Below, piece by piece: positions 1 to 9,124 of a DNA stretch of 64,000 nt. Below the pieces are notes generated by a model. The model was given only the letters and a program-made list of their open reading frames with translations, had not been told where the DNA came from and did not search any database. Source of the DNA: CAWIJJ01 sp963836405 (GTDB lineage Bacteria > Acidobacteriota > Terriglobia > Bryobacterales > Bryobacteraceae). The translations under genes were made by a program, and so were the position numbers. The stretch is from assembly GCA_963836405.1 (NCBI GenBank), contig CAWIJL010000013.1:186001-250000 (forward strand), in the 5' to 3' direction. The number at the start of each line of letters is the position of its first letter. Position 1 is the first letter of the stretch.

Positions 1-1
1 C

Positions 2-280
2 CAGCGCCGCGCGGTTCCGGTTACACTGCTCGAACCGCTCAAGACCGGCGCGGCCGTTCGCCCGCTGCTGTCCGCGGTCGAACCGCTCATGATGGACGGC
101 GAGCGCGTGGTGCAGCAGGGCCTCGGATGGTTCCTGCGCGAGGCGTGGAAGCGCGAGCCCGCGCCGGTGGAAAAGCTGCTCCTCCGCTACAAGGACAAGG
201 CGCCGCGCCTGATTTACCAATATGCCACCGAGAAGATGACCGCGAAGGAACGCGAGCGTTTCCGCAAGAGCAAGGCGTGA
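2..280 (+). CDS. DNA alkylation repair enzyme (AlkD-like), C-terminal fragment
   Basis: Only the last 92 codons are inside the window; the gene begins upstream of the left edge. The readable C-terminus contains a run like GLGWFLREAW followed by a Lys/Asp-rich helix and an ending rich in YATEKM-type residues. This is typical of the last HEAT-like helices of AlkD/AlkC-family DNA glycosylases, which remove alkylated bases without base flipping. It is probably cytoplasmic. The stop codon overlaps the start of the acetyltransferase gene that follows (ATGA), so the two are likely co-transcribed and translationally coupled. The assignment rests on the C-terminal part only, so the subfamily is uncertain. 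Confidence 0.7.
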   Translation, partial: QRRAVPVTLLEPLKTGAAVRPLLSAVEPLMMDGERVVQQGLGWFLREAWKREPAPVEKLLLRYKDKAPRLIYQYATEKMTAKERERFRKSKA

Positions 281-783
281 TGCCGCTGCGAATGGCGGCC
301 ATGAGCGTGTCGCATTGGCCGGCGGTTCGCCGGATTTATGAGGAAGGCATCGCCACGGGCAACGCGACCTTCGAGCGCGAGCCACCCGCGTGGGATGACT
401 GGGACGCCTCCCATCTCCCCGCGCCCCGCCTGGTCGCGATCGACGGCGATGCAGTGGTCGGCTGGGCCGCTCTGAGTCCCGTTTCGCGGCGCGCCGTGTA
501 CGCAGGCGTGGCCGAGGTCAGTATCTACGTCGCCGCGTCCGCCCGCGGAGCGGGTATCGGCGGCAGGCTTCTTCAAGCCCTGGTGGAGGTGTCCGAGACG
601 CGCGGAATCTGGACCCTCCAGGCGGGCATTTTTCCGGAGAACCAAGACAGCGTGGCGATGCACCGGCGCGCCGGCTTCCGCGTCGTGGGCCGCCGCGAGC
701 GCATCGGACAACTCGACGGCCGCTGGCGCGACGTCCTCCTGCTCGAACGCCGCAGTTCCATCGTGGACCCGGGTCCGGGTTGA
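280..783 (+). CDS. GNAT family N-acetyltransferase (phosphinothricin acetyltransferase-like)
   Basis: A 167-residue protein. The ATG at 280 was chosen because it overlaps the upstream stop (ATGA); the open frame extends further 5' but lies inside the previous gene. The acetyl-CoA binding motif A is clear near the middle (ARGAGIGGRLL, Q/RxxGxG type). Before it comes the AEVSIYV strand, and after it a GIFPENQDSVAMHRRAGFRVVG stretch characteristic of the Pat/Bar branch. Members acetylate small amino-acid-like substrates such as phosphinothricin or methionine sulfoximine; the real substrate here is unknown. It sits directly after a DNA repair gene with no other partner. Length matches the family (about 165-180 residues). 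Confidence 0.85.
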   Translation: MPLRMAAMSVSHWPAVRRIYEEGIATGNATFEREPPAWDDWDASHLPAPRLVAIDGDAVVGWAALSPVSRRAVYAGVAEVSIYVAASARGAGIGGRLLQALVEVSETRGIWTLQAGIFPENQDSVAMHRRAGFRVVGRRERIGQLDGRWRDVLLLERRSSIVDPGPG

Positions 784-811
784 GCGCCGGCCGGAGAAGC
801 ACGCGGATGCC

Positions 812-832
812 CCGGCGGCGGCCCGCCGCCAG
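812..832 (+). terminator. GC-rich hairpin after the acetyltransferase gene
   Basis: About 30 bases after the stop at 783 there is a GGCGGC / GCCGCC inverted repeat with a 5-base loop (814-819 pairing with 825-830). No T-tract follows, so it is not a canonical intrinsic terminator. It could slow transcription before the next gene at 942. Confidence 0.25.
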
Positions 833-941
833 CCGCCGCCGGAGGCAGGTAGAGATCCAAATAATCGCTTCCAGAGCGAAAGGGGCAGTATCGCACGCGG
901 CATCCTATGAAGGGCCAATTCATTTCGGAAAGGATGAATGA

Positions 942-1499
942 ATGAACGAAACGGACTTCGCACTTCTTCGACGCGATCTGAACCGCCTGCAGGGGCATTG
1001 TCGCGCTGAGCGGCTACGCCTGCCGCTCGCTCTCGCGTGCATCGCGGGACTCGGCGTCAGCCGGTTCGCCTACCCGTGGATGGTGTCAGCACAATCGGGA
1101 TCGCAACGAGATGGCATTCTCCACCTGCGAGGTCTGGCCATTGAAGACCAGAACGGGCACGAACGGCTGCAGGCGGGCGCACCGCTGCCGGATCCCATGG
1201 TTCATGGTGTCAGGCGAAAGCGGTCTGGCCTTGTTTCCGGACTACTGATTTTGAACGCTAACGGTAACGAGCGGGGTGGATTTGTGACAGCCGACTCGTC
1301 CGGAGAAGCCTTCCTGGGCCTCGACTCGGAAGATGAACAGAAGGTTCTGCTATTGGCCAACCCGAAAGGAGGCGTGAACTTCATCCTGACGAACAACGAT
1401 GGTAATTCGGTGCAACTGACGGCATTTGGGGATGGTCCGAGCGTCCGGTTAGGGAAGAAAAATCAGATCGTCGCGAAGCTGCTCGCGTCCGCAAAGTAA
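942..1499 (+). CDS. hypothetical membrane-anchored or exported protein
   Basis: A 185-residue protein that I do not assign to a named family. The start at 942 is preceded by a good purine-rich site (GGAAAGG near 929). The N-terminus is charged, followed by a hydrophobic segment around residues 27-40 (LPLALACIAGLGV), which suggests an uncleaved anchor or signal. The rest is soluble, with short repeated units such as ILNANGNERGGFVTAD and LANPKGGVNFILTNNDGN that resemble beta-strand repeats. Similar short proteins describing a per-residue 'GNERG' repeat occur in acidobacteria and planctomycetes, but no function can be inferred. It stands alone between the acetyltransferase and an AraC regulator. 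Confidence 0.6.
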   Translation: MNETDFALLRRDLNRLQGHCRAERLRLPLALACIAGLGVSRFAYPWMVSAQSGSQRDGILHLRGLAIEDQNGHERLQAGAPLPDPMVHGVRRKRSGLVSGLLILNANGNERGGFVTADSSGEAFLGLDSEDEQKVLLLANPKGGVNFILTNNDGNSVQLTAFGDGPSVRLGKKNQIVAKLLASAK

Positions 1500-1593
1500 G
1501 TAGCGAACATGAACCCTGCCCGCCGCCACCTTGTCGGTTGGGGCGCAATCGGTCCCCTTGAACCGTACGCCCATCTCTGATCTGATATCCGGA

Positions 1594-2415
1594 ATGCAGT
1601 TCAGCACCCGGAGACCGGTCGCTCCCCTGAGCCCGTTTGTTGAAATCCTCTGGACCTGGGAGTGCTTCGACCAGCCTCACCGCCTCGAACGGCTGCTCCC
1701 CGACGGCTCCATGCAGCTTGTGGTGAACCTGGCTGAAGATGAGACCCGGACCTACGATCCCGACCAACTGACCCGGGTCCGCCGGTTGCCTGGAGCTGTA
1801 CTCGGCGGCGCCCACTCCCGGCACTTCGTGATCGATACCGCCGAGCAGCGCGCGGTAGCCGGAATTGTCTTCCGGCCGGGAGCCGCCCGGGCCTTCTTCC
1901 GGCTTCCCGCCGACGAGATGCGGAATCGGATGCTGCCGCTCGACGCCGTTTGGGGCCCGTTGGCGCAGGAACTTCGGGAACGGCTTCTCGCCGCGCCGAC
2001 TCCCGACGAACGCCTCGATCGAATGGAACAGATTCTCCTCGCGCGGCGAATGCGGGACGACAGCCCTCACCCGGCCGTGCGATTCGCCGTCGGCGAGTTC
2101 CTGCGCGGTCCCCACATCCGCAGCGTTTCCGAGGTCACGGCCTCCATCGGCCTCAGTTCCCGCCGCTTCATCGAGCTGTTTCGCGCGGAAGTGGGCCTCA
2201 CTCCCAAGCTGTTCTGCCGCATTCGCCGTTTCCGCCGCGCCCTGCGCCGGATTCAGGCGGGCGGCTGCCCCGACTGGCCCGACCTTGCCCTGTCCTGCGG
2301 GTACTTTGACCAACCCCACTTCATTCACGATTTCCGCGAGTTTTCCGGCATCAGCCCCACCCAGTATGCCGTCGCCAGCCCGCGCCAGCTCAGTCATGTG
2401 CCGATTCGCCCCTGA
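1594..2415 (+). CDS. AraC family transcriptional regulator
   Basis: About 273 residues from the ATG at 1594. The frame is open from a TTG at 1531, but the ATG gives the usual N-terminus for this family (MQFSTRRPVAPLSPFVE). The N-terminal part is the DUF6597-type sensing domain found in one AraC branch, with the LPDGSMQLVVNL and GIVFRPGAARAFF signatures. The C-terminal third has two helix-turn-helices: SVSEVTASIGLSSRRFIELFRAEVGLTPK, then the LALSCGYFDQPHFIHDFREFSGISPTQY signature that is diagnostic of AraC. It probably controls adjacent genes, and the VOC protein 50 bp downstream is an obvious candidate. The ligand is unknown. Confidence 0.88.
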   Translation: MQFSTRRPVAPLSPFVEILWTWECFDQPHRLERLLPDGSMQLVVNLAEDETRTYDPDQLTRVRRLPGAVLGGAHSRHFVIDTAEQRAVAGIVFRPGAARAFFRLPADEMRNRMLPLDAVWGPLAQELRERLLAAPTPDERLDRMEQILLARRMRDDSPHPAVRFAVGEFLRGPHIRSVSEVTASIGLSSRRFIELFRAEVGLTPKLFCRIRRFRRALRRIQAGGCPDWPDLALSCGYFDQPHFIHDFREFSGISPTQYAVASPRQLSHVPIRP

Positions 2416-2464
2416 GGTCAAATTCTTACAATCCCCGGGCGCCGCCTCCCGGCCAAAATGAGAC

Positions 2465-2914
2465 ATGCTCACTCAGAACAAGACCCCTAAGGGGTATCAC
2501 ACCATCACGCCGTATTTGGTTGTCGATGACGCCCAGCGGCTCCTCGACTTTATCCGCGACGCCTTCGGGGCCGAGCAGACCTTCCGTATGGACACTCCCG
2601 ATGGCTCCGTCCGCCACGCCGAAGCCCGCATCGGAAATTCGATGATCATGGTGGGGCAGGCCGGCGAACAGTGGAAGGCCCGCCCTTCCACGCTCTACCT
2701 CTATGTGGACGACGTGGATGCAGTCTTCCGTAAGGCCGTGCAGTCGGGCGCCAAATCTCTCGGCGAGCCGAAGGACCAGACCTATGGCGATCGCTCCGGC
2801 GGCCTGGAGGATCCGTGCGGCAACTATTGGTGGGTGGCCACCCACCTGGAGGACGTTTCGCCGGAAGAAGTGAATGCGCGGGAGAAGGCGCGGTCTCAGA
2901 ATCAGAAGGCATGA
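2465..2914 (+). CDS. VOC family protein (PhnB-like glyoxalase/bleomycin-resistance fold)
   Basis: A 149-residue protein with the two beta-alpha-beta-beta-beta modules of the vicinal oxygen chelate superfamily. The N-terminus KGYHTITPYLVVDDAQRLLDF and the FGAEQTFRM strand place it in the PhnB-like branch. The end GLEDPCGNYWWVATH is the usual GDRxGxxxDPxGxxWxxAT signature. Metal ligands are not obviously lost, but the true reaction is unknown for this branch. It lies 49 bp downstream of the AraC regulator on the same strand, so it may be its target. Length is normal for the family (about 140-150 residues). Confidence 0.85.
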   Translation: MLTQNKTPKGYHTITPYLVVDDAQRLLDFIRDAFGAEQTFRMDTPDGSVRHAEARIGNSMIMVGQAGEQWKARPSTLYLYVDDVDAVFRKAVQSGAKSLGEPKDQTYGDRSGGLEDPCGNYWWVATHLEDVSPEEVNAREKARSQNQKA

Positions 2915-2929
2915 GACTGACCGGTTCCC

Positions 2930-2966
2930 GCCGCCACCCGGCGGCTTTGCGCCGTGGGGTGGTGGC
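2930..2966 (+). terminator. imperfect hairpin downstream of the VOC gene
   Basis: Starting 16 bases after the stop, CCGCCACCC and GGCG can pair with CGCC and GGGGTGGTGG across a short loop (one bulge and one G-T pair). No T-run follows. It may act as a transcription barrier before the TonB receptor gene, which has its own strong ribosome site. Confidence 0.3.
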
Positions 2967-3115
2967 CGTGCCGGGCCGAATATTGAGACCCACCTATAAA
3001 GGGTTCTGTCTCTAAACTTACAAAACAACGCCTCTTGGCCGGAAGATAGTCCAGCGGTAAAGACCGGATCGCATAGGATAAGCCCCAGTCCACGCAGAAA
3101 GAGAGGGGTGTCTCC

Positions 3116-6100
3116 GTGCCGAGAACTGCATATATCGTCGTGTGTCTTCTGCTTGCCGTCTCCGCTACTTATGGCCAGCAGGCCATGGGAAGCATCACAG
3201 GAACCGTAACGGACCCGCAAGCTGCCGTCGTGCCGGGAGCGGTGGTGGTTCTGACTCACGTCGAGGCGAACCGCGCTTCCCGCACGACAACTAACGCGAC
3301 CGGGTATTTCGAAGTTAACCTGCTCACTCCGGGCACTTACACCGTAACGGTGGATTCGCCGGGGATGCGAAAAACGGTGCGAACCGGCCTGGTGCTGAAT
3401 GTCGCCGGGCGCCTGGAAGTGGCCATCGAGTTACAACTCGGCCAGGCAACGGAAACGGTCCAGGTGACGGCGGAATCGCCGCTGCTCGATACCACCTCGG
3501 CCTCGGGCGGCCGGGTCATCGACCAGCGTCAGATTGTGCAGTTGCCCTTCTCCGACATGAACCCCTTCGCCCTCGCGACACTCACGCCGGGCATGCAATG
3601 GACAGGCCAGCCGGAATACCGGCGCCCGTTTGACAACGGCGGCACTTCCTCGTTCAACACGGCCGGAGGCGTCGGGTCCAACGAGTACACCGTGGATGGC
3701 GCTCCCGTCACCGGCACCAGCCGGCGCGTTGGCTTCGTTCCGTCGTCGGACGCCGTGGAAGAGTTCAAACTCGAAACCAGCAGTTTCAACGCCACGTCGG
3801 GCTTCACCTCCGGCGCCACGGTCAACGTGATGACCAAGGCCGGAACCAATTCCTACCACGGCTCGCTGTACGACCAGCACTGGCAGCAGCGCTGGAACGC
3901 GACCCCGCACTTCACCCGCCTGGCGTTCGAGAACCAGGTCGCGCTCGGCCTGGTTAAGGCCGACGACCAGAGACAGGCCACCGGCCGTTCCAACAACTTC
4001 GGCGCCAGCATCGGCGGGCCCGTCCGGATTCCCAAGATCTTCAACGGCAGGGACAAGCTCTTCTTCTTTTTCCAGTACAACGGCATCTATCAGAGCAAGG
4101 CCGAAACTACCGGCGAAATCAACAATACGGTGCCCAAGATGGCGTGGCGCCAGGGAGATTTCTCGGATCTGCTCGACATCGATCCCGTCCGCTTCACCGT
4201 CTACGATCCCCGCTCCGCGCAACTGGTGAACGGTCGCGTGACGCGCACGCCGTTCCCCGGCAACAAAGGGATTCCCGTGCTGAACCCGGTCTACGACACT
4301 TACGTCAAGTTCTATCCGGCTCCCAACGATGTTCCCGGCCTGGTCAGTCCCGAGGGCACCAATAATTACTACGCCTCGGCCATGCCCAAGAACGAGAAGT
4401 TCAACTCGCTCACCAACCGCATCGATTACAACCTCAGCGAGCGGCATCGCGTGTTCGCCCGCTGGTACTGGAATCACCGTCTGGCGGACGAGTACGACTG
4501 GACGTATGAAACGCTGCGCGGCCTGCATTCCAACGGCCTGGTGCGCATCAACAAGGGTGGCGGCGGAGACTACATCTGGACCATCGGCAATAACAAGATC
4601 CTGAACGTCAGCGTCAACCTGACGCGCTTCAACGAGGGCAACGAAGCGTCCGTGCGCACCTCCTTCAAACCGAGCGACGTCGGCCTGCCGGCATACGTGG
4701 ACGCCAAGGCCGACCAGTTCCACATGCTGCCTCAGATGGCCGTTTCGGGCGTTGAAACCGTGGGCGGCGGCTATCCCGCCATCGGCACGCGCGGTACCAC
4801 CGGGGAATTGCGGGTTCAACTCACCGACGTGCGCGGCAGCCACTCTCTCACCTATGGCATGCAGGAGCGCCGCTACTGGCGTACCTCCGGGTCGCCCGGC
4901 GATTCATCCGGCGTCTTCACCTTCAACAACACTTACATGCGCGCCGCGGATAACACCACCACGGCCAGCAACACCGGTCTCGCCTGGGCCGCATTCATGA
5001 TGGGCCTGCCCAGCGGCATCTCCATCTCCGGTAACGATACCGCCTACTGGTCCACCCGCTACCGGGCGCTTTTCGTGCAGGACGAGTGGCGGCTCAGCCG
5101 AAAGCTCAAGCTGTCGCTCGGGCTGCGCTATGAACGGGGCGCTGGTTCAACGGAACGCTTCAACCGCGGTCTGGCGGCGGGCTTCGATTTCAACTACCGC
5201 CCCGTTTTTGCGGATGCGGTGGAGGCGGCGTACGCGAAGAATCCGCTCCCCGAAGTTTCCGCCTCGCAATTCAAGCTGATGGGCGGCTCGCAATACCTCG
5301 GCTTCCCCAGCAAGACCTTCACAAAGGGCGTCCACACCTTGATGCCCAAGGTTGGCGCGGTCTATCAAGTAGACCCGAAGACCGTCGTCCGCGCCGGCTA
5401 CGGATGGTATTACGACGTGCTCAACGTCAACAACGGCACGCCCAGCCAGGAGGGTTTCAGCCAATCCACCGGCACCACCGTCAGTTCCGACCTTGGGCGA
5501 ACCATCTGCTGCGGCGTTGGCTCGGTGGGCAACCTCTCGGCCAAGAACAATCCCATGATCGATCCGTTCCCGGTACGCGCCAATGGAACGCGCTTTGAAA
5601 CCCCATACGGCAATTCTCTCGGCTCCATGCTGCGCCAGGGCAGGGGATACTCTTTTACCCCGTACGATTTCGAGCCCGACTTCCAGCAGCGCTGGCGCAT
5701 CGGCGTTCAGCGCGAACTCAGCCGGGATGTCATGCTCGACATCTCCTATAACGGCGCCTTCTCCAAGATCTGGATCTCGCAAACGATCAACTATCTTCCG
5801 GAGCAGTATTGGGCCACAGGCAACGTGCGCCAGCAGGCGGTGGACGACGGCTTGAATCGAAACGTCCCCAATCCCTTCAACCTCTCGAACTTCTCGTCGC
5901 TGGCCACCAGCGATCCGAAGCTCTACCAATTCCTTTCCACCAGTTCGTTCTTCAGCAGTTCCACCATCCGAAAAGATGTTCTGCTGCGTGCCTACCCCAA
6001 CATGAACGGGCTCTCCGGATTGCGTCCCGAAAACAGCTTCAAGGATGCGCGCGGCAGCAACGTCTACAACGACCTGCAACTGCTCGTCGAGAAGCGCTTT

Positions 6101-6793
6101 TCGCACGGACTCCAGACTTCGTTCATCTACACCTACGCGAACGGCACCGACCAGTTTTACATGAACCAGTTCGATACCGAACTCAGCACGCGCTCGAACT
6201 CCAACGTGCGGCCTCACCGCTTCGTGTGGACCACCGTCTACGAACTGCCTTTCGGCAAAGGCCGCCAGTTCGTCAACTCCAGCCCGTTGCAGCACATCGT
6301 CGGCGGCTGGCAGTTGAGCTGGGTTTATCAGCGCCAGAGCGGCCCGCCCACCGATTGGGGAAACCTGTTCTACTACGGCGACGTCGACCAAATAGCGGAC
6401 GTGCTCAATCACCAGGAAGTGAACTCGCAGGACATCCACACCTGGTTCGACCCCAACATCCGCTTCACCGGCACCGGAGCCGTGCCTTCCGGCTTCGTCG
6501 GTTTCGAAGGCCGTTCCGCTATGCAGCCCGGCAGCTACCACGTGCGTGTGTTCCCTACCCGCCTCACTTCCTTGCGGCAGGACGGCATCCGCAACTGGGA
6601 TGTCAAAATCAAGCGCAACTTCCACATCCACGAACAACTGCGAGCGAGCTTCGATGTGGACCTGCTGAACGCGACCAACCACACCAATTTTGCCGGCCCC
6701 AACCTCAGCCCCACGAGTACCAACTTCGGTAAAGTGACCACGCAGAGGGGCTTGAGCCGCATCATTCAGATCAACCTTCGGGTCGACTTTTGA
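3116..6793 (+). CDS. TonB-dependent receptor, Oar-like, with N-terminal carboxypeptidase-regulatory domain
   Basis: A 1225-residue outer-membrane receptor. The GTG at 3116 was chosen because GAGAGGGG lies just upstream and it gives a clean signal peptide (hydrophobic to about residue 20). Residues of about 25-105 form a CarboxypepD_reg / Ig-like domain (GSITGTVTDPQAAVVPGA, then the TYTVTV strand). A TonB plug follows around 115-235, and the remainder is a long beta-barrel ending in aromatic Phe, as expected for BamA insertion. It imports an unknown large or scarce substrate, probably a glycan fragment, across the outer membrane using TonB energy. The Gfo/Idh oxidoreductase and PmoA-like genes follow on the same strand and probably handle the imported compound. 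No SusD-like lipoprotein is present, as is usual in acidobacteria. Confidence 0.9.
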   Translation: MPRTAYIVVCLLLAVSATYGQQAMGSITGTVTDPQAAVVPGAVVVLTHVEANRASRTTTNATGYFEVNLLTPGTYTVTVDSPGMRKTVRTGLVLNVAGRLEVAIELQLGQATETVQVTAESPLLDTTSASGGRVIDQRQIVQLPFSDMNPFALATLTPGMQWTGQPEYRRPFDNGGTSSFNTAGGVGSNEYTVDGAPVTGTSRRVGFVPSSDAVEEFKLETSSFNATSGFTSGATVNVMTKAGTNSYHGSLYDQHWQQRWNATPHFTRLAFENQVALGLVKADDQRQATGRSNNFGASIGGPVRIPKIFNGRDKLFFFFQYNGIYQSKAETTGEINNTVPKMAWRQGDFSDLLDIDPVRFTVYDPRSAQLVNGRVTRTPFPGNKGIPVLNPVYDTYVKFYPAPNDVPGLVSPEGTNNYYASAMPKNEKFNSLTNRIDYNLSERHRVFARWYWNHRLADEYDWTYETLRGLHSNGLVRINKGGGGDYIWTIGNNKILNVSVNLTRFNEGNEASVRTSFKPSDVGLPAYVDAKADQFHMLPQMAVSGVETVGGGYPAIGTRGTTGELRVQLTDVRGSHSLTYGMQERRYWRTSGSPGDSSGVFTFNNTYMRAADNTTTASNTGLAWAAFMMGLPSGISISGNDTAYWSTRYRALFVQDEWRLSRKLKLSLGLRYERGAGSTERFNRGLAAGFDFNYRPVFADAVEAAYAKNPLPEVSASQFKLMGGSQYLGFPSKTFTKGVHTLMPKVGAVYQVDPKTVVRAGYGWYYDVLNVNNGTPSQEGFSQSTGTTVSSDLGRTICCGVGSVGNLSAKNNPMIDPFPVRANGTRFETPYGNSLGSMLRQGRGYSFTPYDFEPDFQQRWRIGVQRELSRDVMLDISYNGAFSKIWISQTINYLPEQYWATGNVRQQAVDDGLNRNVPNPFNLSNFSSLATSDPKLYQFLSTSSFFSSSTIRKDVLLRAYPNMNGLSGLRPENSFKDARGSNVYNDLQLLVEKRFSHGLQTSFIYTYANGTDQFYMNQFDTELSTRSNSNVRPHRFVWTTVYELPFGKGRQFVNSSPLQHIVGGWQLSWVYQRQSGPPTDWGNLFYYGDVDQIADVLNHQEVNSQDIHTWFDPNIRFTGTGAVPSGFVGFEGRSAMQPGSYHVRVFPTRLTSLRQDGIRNWDVKIKRNFHIHEQLRASFDVDLLNATNHTNFAGPNLSPTSTNFGKVTTQRGLSRIIQINLRVDF

Positions 6794-6845
6794 GCGCTCA
6801 AGCGGGAAACTGGGTAACAGTCTTTGGCACGAGGAAAGGATCCAT

Positions 6846-8144
6846 ATGAATCGACGATATTTCTTGATGAGCACGGCGGCGGCTGCTTCCAGCCAGGTTG
6901 TCCGCGGGATGCAGAGCCCCAACGACACCATACGGATTGCCGTGGTCGGGTGCGGCGGCCGCGGCAGCAGCCACGTCGGCGCATGGACGGGAATGCAGAA
7001 TGTCGAACTGGCAGGGCTGGTGGATGTGGACGATTCGCACGCCGAGCGGTACGTTGGAAACCTGGTCCGCCAGAATAAGAAGGCCGTCCCGACCTTTCGA
7101 GACGTGCGCAAGGTTCTGGACGATAAGAACATCGATGCTATCTCCATTGCGGCGCCGAATCACTGGCACACGCTGCAAACCATCTGGGCCTGCCAGGCCG
7201 GCAAGGACGTGTACGTCGAAAAGCCCGCCTCGCACAACGTGTTCGAATCCAAGCAGGTGATTGCGGCCGCGCGAAAATACAACCGCATCGTGCAGATGGG
7301 CAGCCAGAGCCGCTCCTCGGCGGCGCTCCAGGAAGGCGTGAAGCGAATGCGCGACGGCGAACTCGGCGAGATCTACATGACGCGCGGCCTGTGCTTCAAA
7401 AACCGCAACACCATCGGAAAAACACCGCCGGAGCCGGTGCCGCCAGGGGTGGACTACGACATGTGGACCGGCCCCTCCCCCATGCATCCGTTCACCAAGA
7501 ATCGCTTCCACTACAACTGGCACTGGTTCTGGGATACCGGCAACGGCGACCTCGGCAACCAGGGAATTCACGAAGTGGACATTTGCCGCTGGGGCCTCGG
7601 CGTTACTCATCCCACCAAGGTCAGCGCCATCGGCGGCAAGTTCATGTTCGACGACGACCAGGAAACGCCCAACACCCTCACCGCCAGCTACGAGTTCAAC
7701 GTGAACGGCAAGCCTAAGATGATGGAGTTCGAGGTGCGGCACTGGATCAGCAATCACGAGGCGGGCATCAGCGGGGAGCGTCCGGGCAATACCATCGGGA
7801 ACACGTTTTATGGCTCTGATGGCTACCTGGTGATTGACGGCTACAACAAGTACTACACCTTCATGGGCAAGGAACAGAAGCCCGGGCCGACGAGGACCGA
7901 GCGCGAGCACCACTTCGAGAACTTCATCTCCGCCATGCGCAGCCGCAAGCGCGAAGAGCTGAATGCCGAGATCGAAGAAGGCGCGCTGTCCTGCAACCTG
8001 GTGCACCTGGCCAACATCTCGTACCGCCTCGGCCGCACCCTGAACTGGGACGAAAAAACCTGGACCATCAAGAACGATCCGGAAGCGAACAAGATGCTCA
8101 CGCGCGAGTACCGCAAGCCCTATGTCGTGCCGGAAAAGGTGTAA
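6846..8144 (+). CDS. Gfo/Idh/MocA family oxidoreductase, Tat-exported
   Basis: A 432-residue NAD(P)-dependent oxidoreductase. The N-terminus MNRRYFLMSTAAAASS is a twin-arginine signal, so it is probably folded with cofactor and exported. The Rossmann dinucleotide motif follows at about residues 30-45 (RIAVVGCGGRGSSH). The EKPASHNVFESKQ element is the conserved EKP motif near the active site. The C-terminal GFO_IDH_MocA_C-like region contains the GNGDLGNQGIHEVDICRWGLG segment. Such enzymes oxidise or reduce sugars, inositols or related polyols. The start has a strong site (GAGGAAAGGA, about 6 bases before the ATG). The PmoA-like gene begins only 5 bases after its stop, which indicates an operon. 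Confidence 0.9.
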   Translation: MNRRYFLMSTAAAASSQVVRGMQSPNDTIRIAVVGCGGRGSSHVGAWTGMQNVELAGLVDVDDSHAERYVGNLVRQNKKAVPTFRDVRKVLDDKNIDAISIAAPNHWHTLQTIWACQAGKDVYVEKPASHNVFESKQVIAAARKYNRIVQMGSQSRSSAALQEGVKRMRDGELGEIYMTRGLCFKNRNTIGKTPPEPVPPGVDYDMWTGPSPMHPFTKNRFHYNWHWFWDTGNGDLGNQGIHEVDICRWGLGVTHPTKVSAIGGKFMFDDDQETPNTLTASYEFNVNGKPKMMEFEVRHWISNHEAGISGERPGNTIGNTFYGSDGYLVIDGYNKYYTFMGKEQKPGPTRTEREHHFENFISAMRSRKREELNAEIEEGALSCNLVHLANISYRLGRTLNWDEKTWTIKNDPEANKMLTREYRKPYVVPEKV

Positions 8145-8149
8145 GCGTC

Positions 8150-9109
8150 ATGAAGACGAGAACGCTTCTTCTGCTGGCGGCCGTGGCCCTATGGCCCGCG
8201 GCCGCCCAGGTCCAACTCACGCCCGGCAAGGACAAGATCGAGATCGCGATTGACGGCAAGCTGTACAGCACGTTTTACATGATGGGCGAGGATGTGACCA
8301 AGCCCTATCTGTGGCCGGTACGCGCCGCCACCGGGACGTACGTCACCCGCGCCTTCCCCATGGAAACCATCGAGGAGGAAGCCAAGGGACCGAAAGACCA
8401 TCCGCACCAGCGCGGGATCTGGTTCGCCCACGACAAGGTCAACGGCATCGATTTCTGGAACAACGAAGCCAGTTACAAAGAGCCTCCCAAGCGCGGCAAG
8501 ATGGTCCTCAAAGGCACGCCGGAAGTGAGCAGCGGCAAGGATCAGGGCACGCTTAAGGCGGTCTTCGACTGGACCGACCGGCAGGGAAACGTTGTCCTCA
8601 CCGAAACCCGCGTCATGACCTTCCACTCGCAGCCCGACCTCCGCACTATCGATTTCGACATCACCCTGACCTCCGTGCAGAAAGTCGAATACGGCGACGG
8701 CAAGGACGGCGCATTCGGGATTCGCCTGCGGCCGATCCTCGACGAGCAGGGGGGAACTGGCAAGATCGTCAACGCCGACGGCCTCACTGGCGAGAAAGAG
8801 GCCTGGGGAAAGCCCTCGGACTGGTGCGATTATTCCGGCACTATCGGTGACGAGAAAGTCGGAGTCGCGATCCTCGACAACCCGGAAAATCCGCGCCACC
8901 CTGTGCGCTGGCACGTGCGCGGCTACGGCCTGTTCGCCGCCAACCCGTTTGGCGTCTCCGTTTTCACCAACGATAAATCGCAGAACGGCGCGATGACTGT
9001 GGACCCGGGAAAATCGCTGCGCTTCCGCTATCGCGTGGTAGTCCATCCCGGCGACGTGAAGTCGGCCGACGTAGCCGGCCTGTACGCGAAGTACGCCGCC
9101 GGCAAATAA
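8150..9109 (+). CDS. PmoA-like family protein (DUF6807), exported
   Basis: A 319-residue protein with a Sec signal peptide (about residues 1-19, ending PAAAQ). The body carries the conserved hallmarks of the PmoA/DUF6807 family: YLWPVRAATGTYVTRAFPM, then the PKDHPHQRGIWFAH block with its HPHxRG histidines, then SDWCDYSG and a C-terminal FRYRVVVHPG. Despite the name, this family is not a methane monooxygenase subunit. It is a periplasmic beta-sandwich protein often found with Gfo/Idh oxidoreductases and sugar degradation genes. The precise activity is unknown. It is the last gene of the receptor-oxidoreductase unit and converges with the GltS-type transporter gene. Confidence 0.85.
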   Translation: MKTRTLLLLAAVALWPAAAQVQLTPGKDKIEIAIDGKLYSTFYMMGEDVTKPYLWPVRAATGTYVTRAFPMETIEEEAKGPKDHPHQRGIWFAHDKVNGIDFWNNEASYKEPPKRGKMVLKGTPEVSSGKDQGTLKAVFDWTDRQGNVVLTETRVMTFHSQPDLRTIDFDITLTSVQKVEYGDGKDGAFGIRLRPILDEQGGTGKIVNADGLTGEKEAWGKPSDWCDYSGTIGDEKVGVAILDNPENPRHPVRWHVRGYGLFAANPFGVSVFTNDKSQNGAMTVDPGKSLRFRYRVVVHPGDVKSADVAGLYAKYAAGK

Positions 9110-9124
9110 CCCGATCCGGTCCGG

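Noticed and set aside
3036..3100. A tRNA-like stretch (ATAGTCCAGCGGTAAAGACC) before the TonB receptor
   Set aside because: It resembles a D-arm, but the D-stem pairs badly, no TTCGA-type T-loop follows, and no acceptor stem can be drawn.
5147..7147. A 666-codon minus-strand open frame over the TonB receptor gene
   Set aside because: It is the antisense shadow of the receptor and oxidoreductase genes in GC-rich DNA, with no family pattern and no ribosome site.
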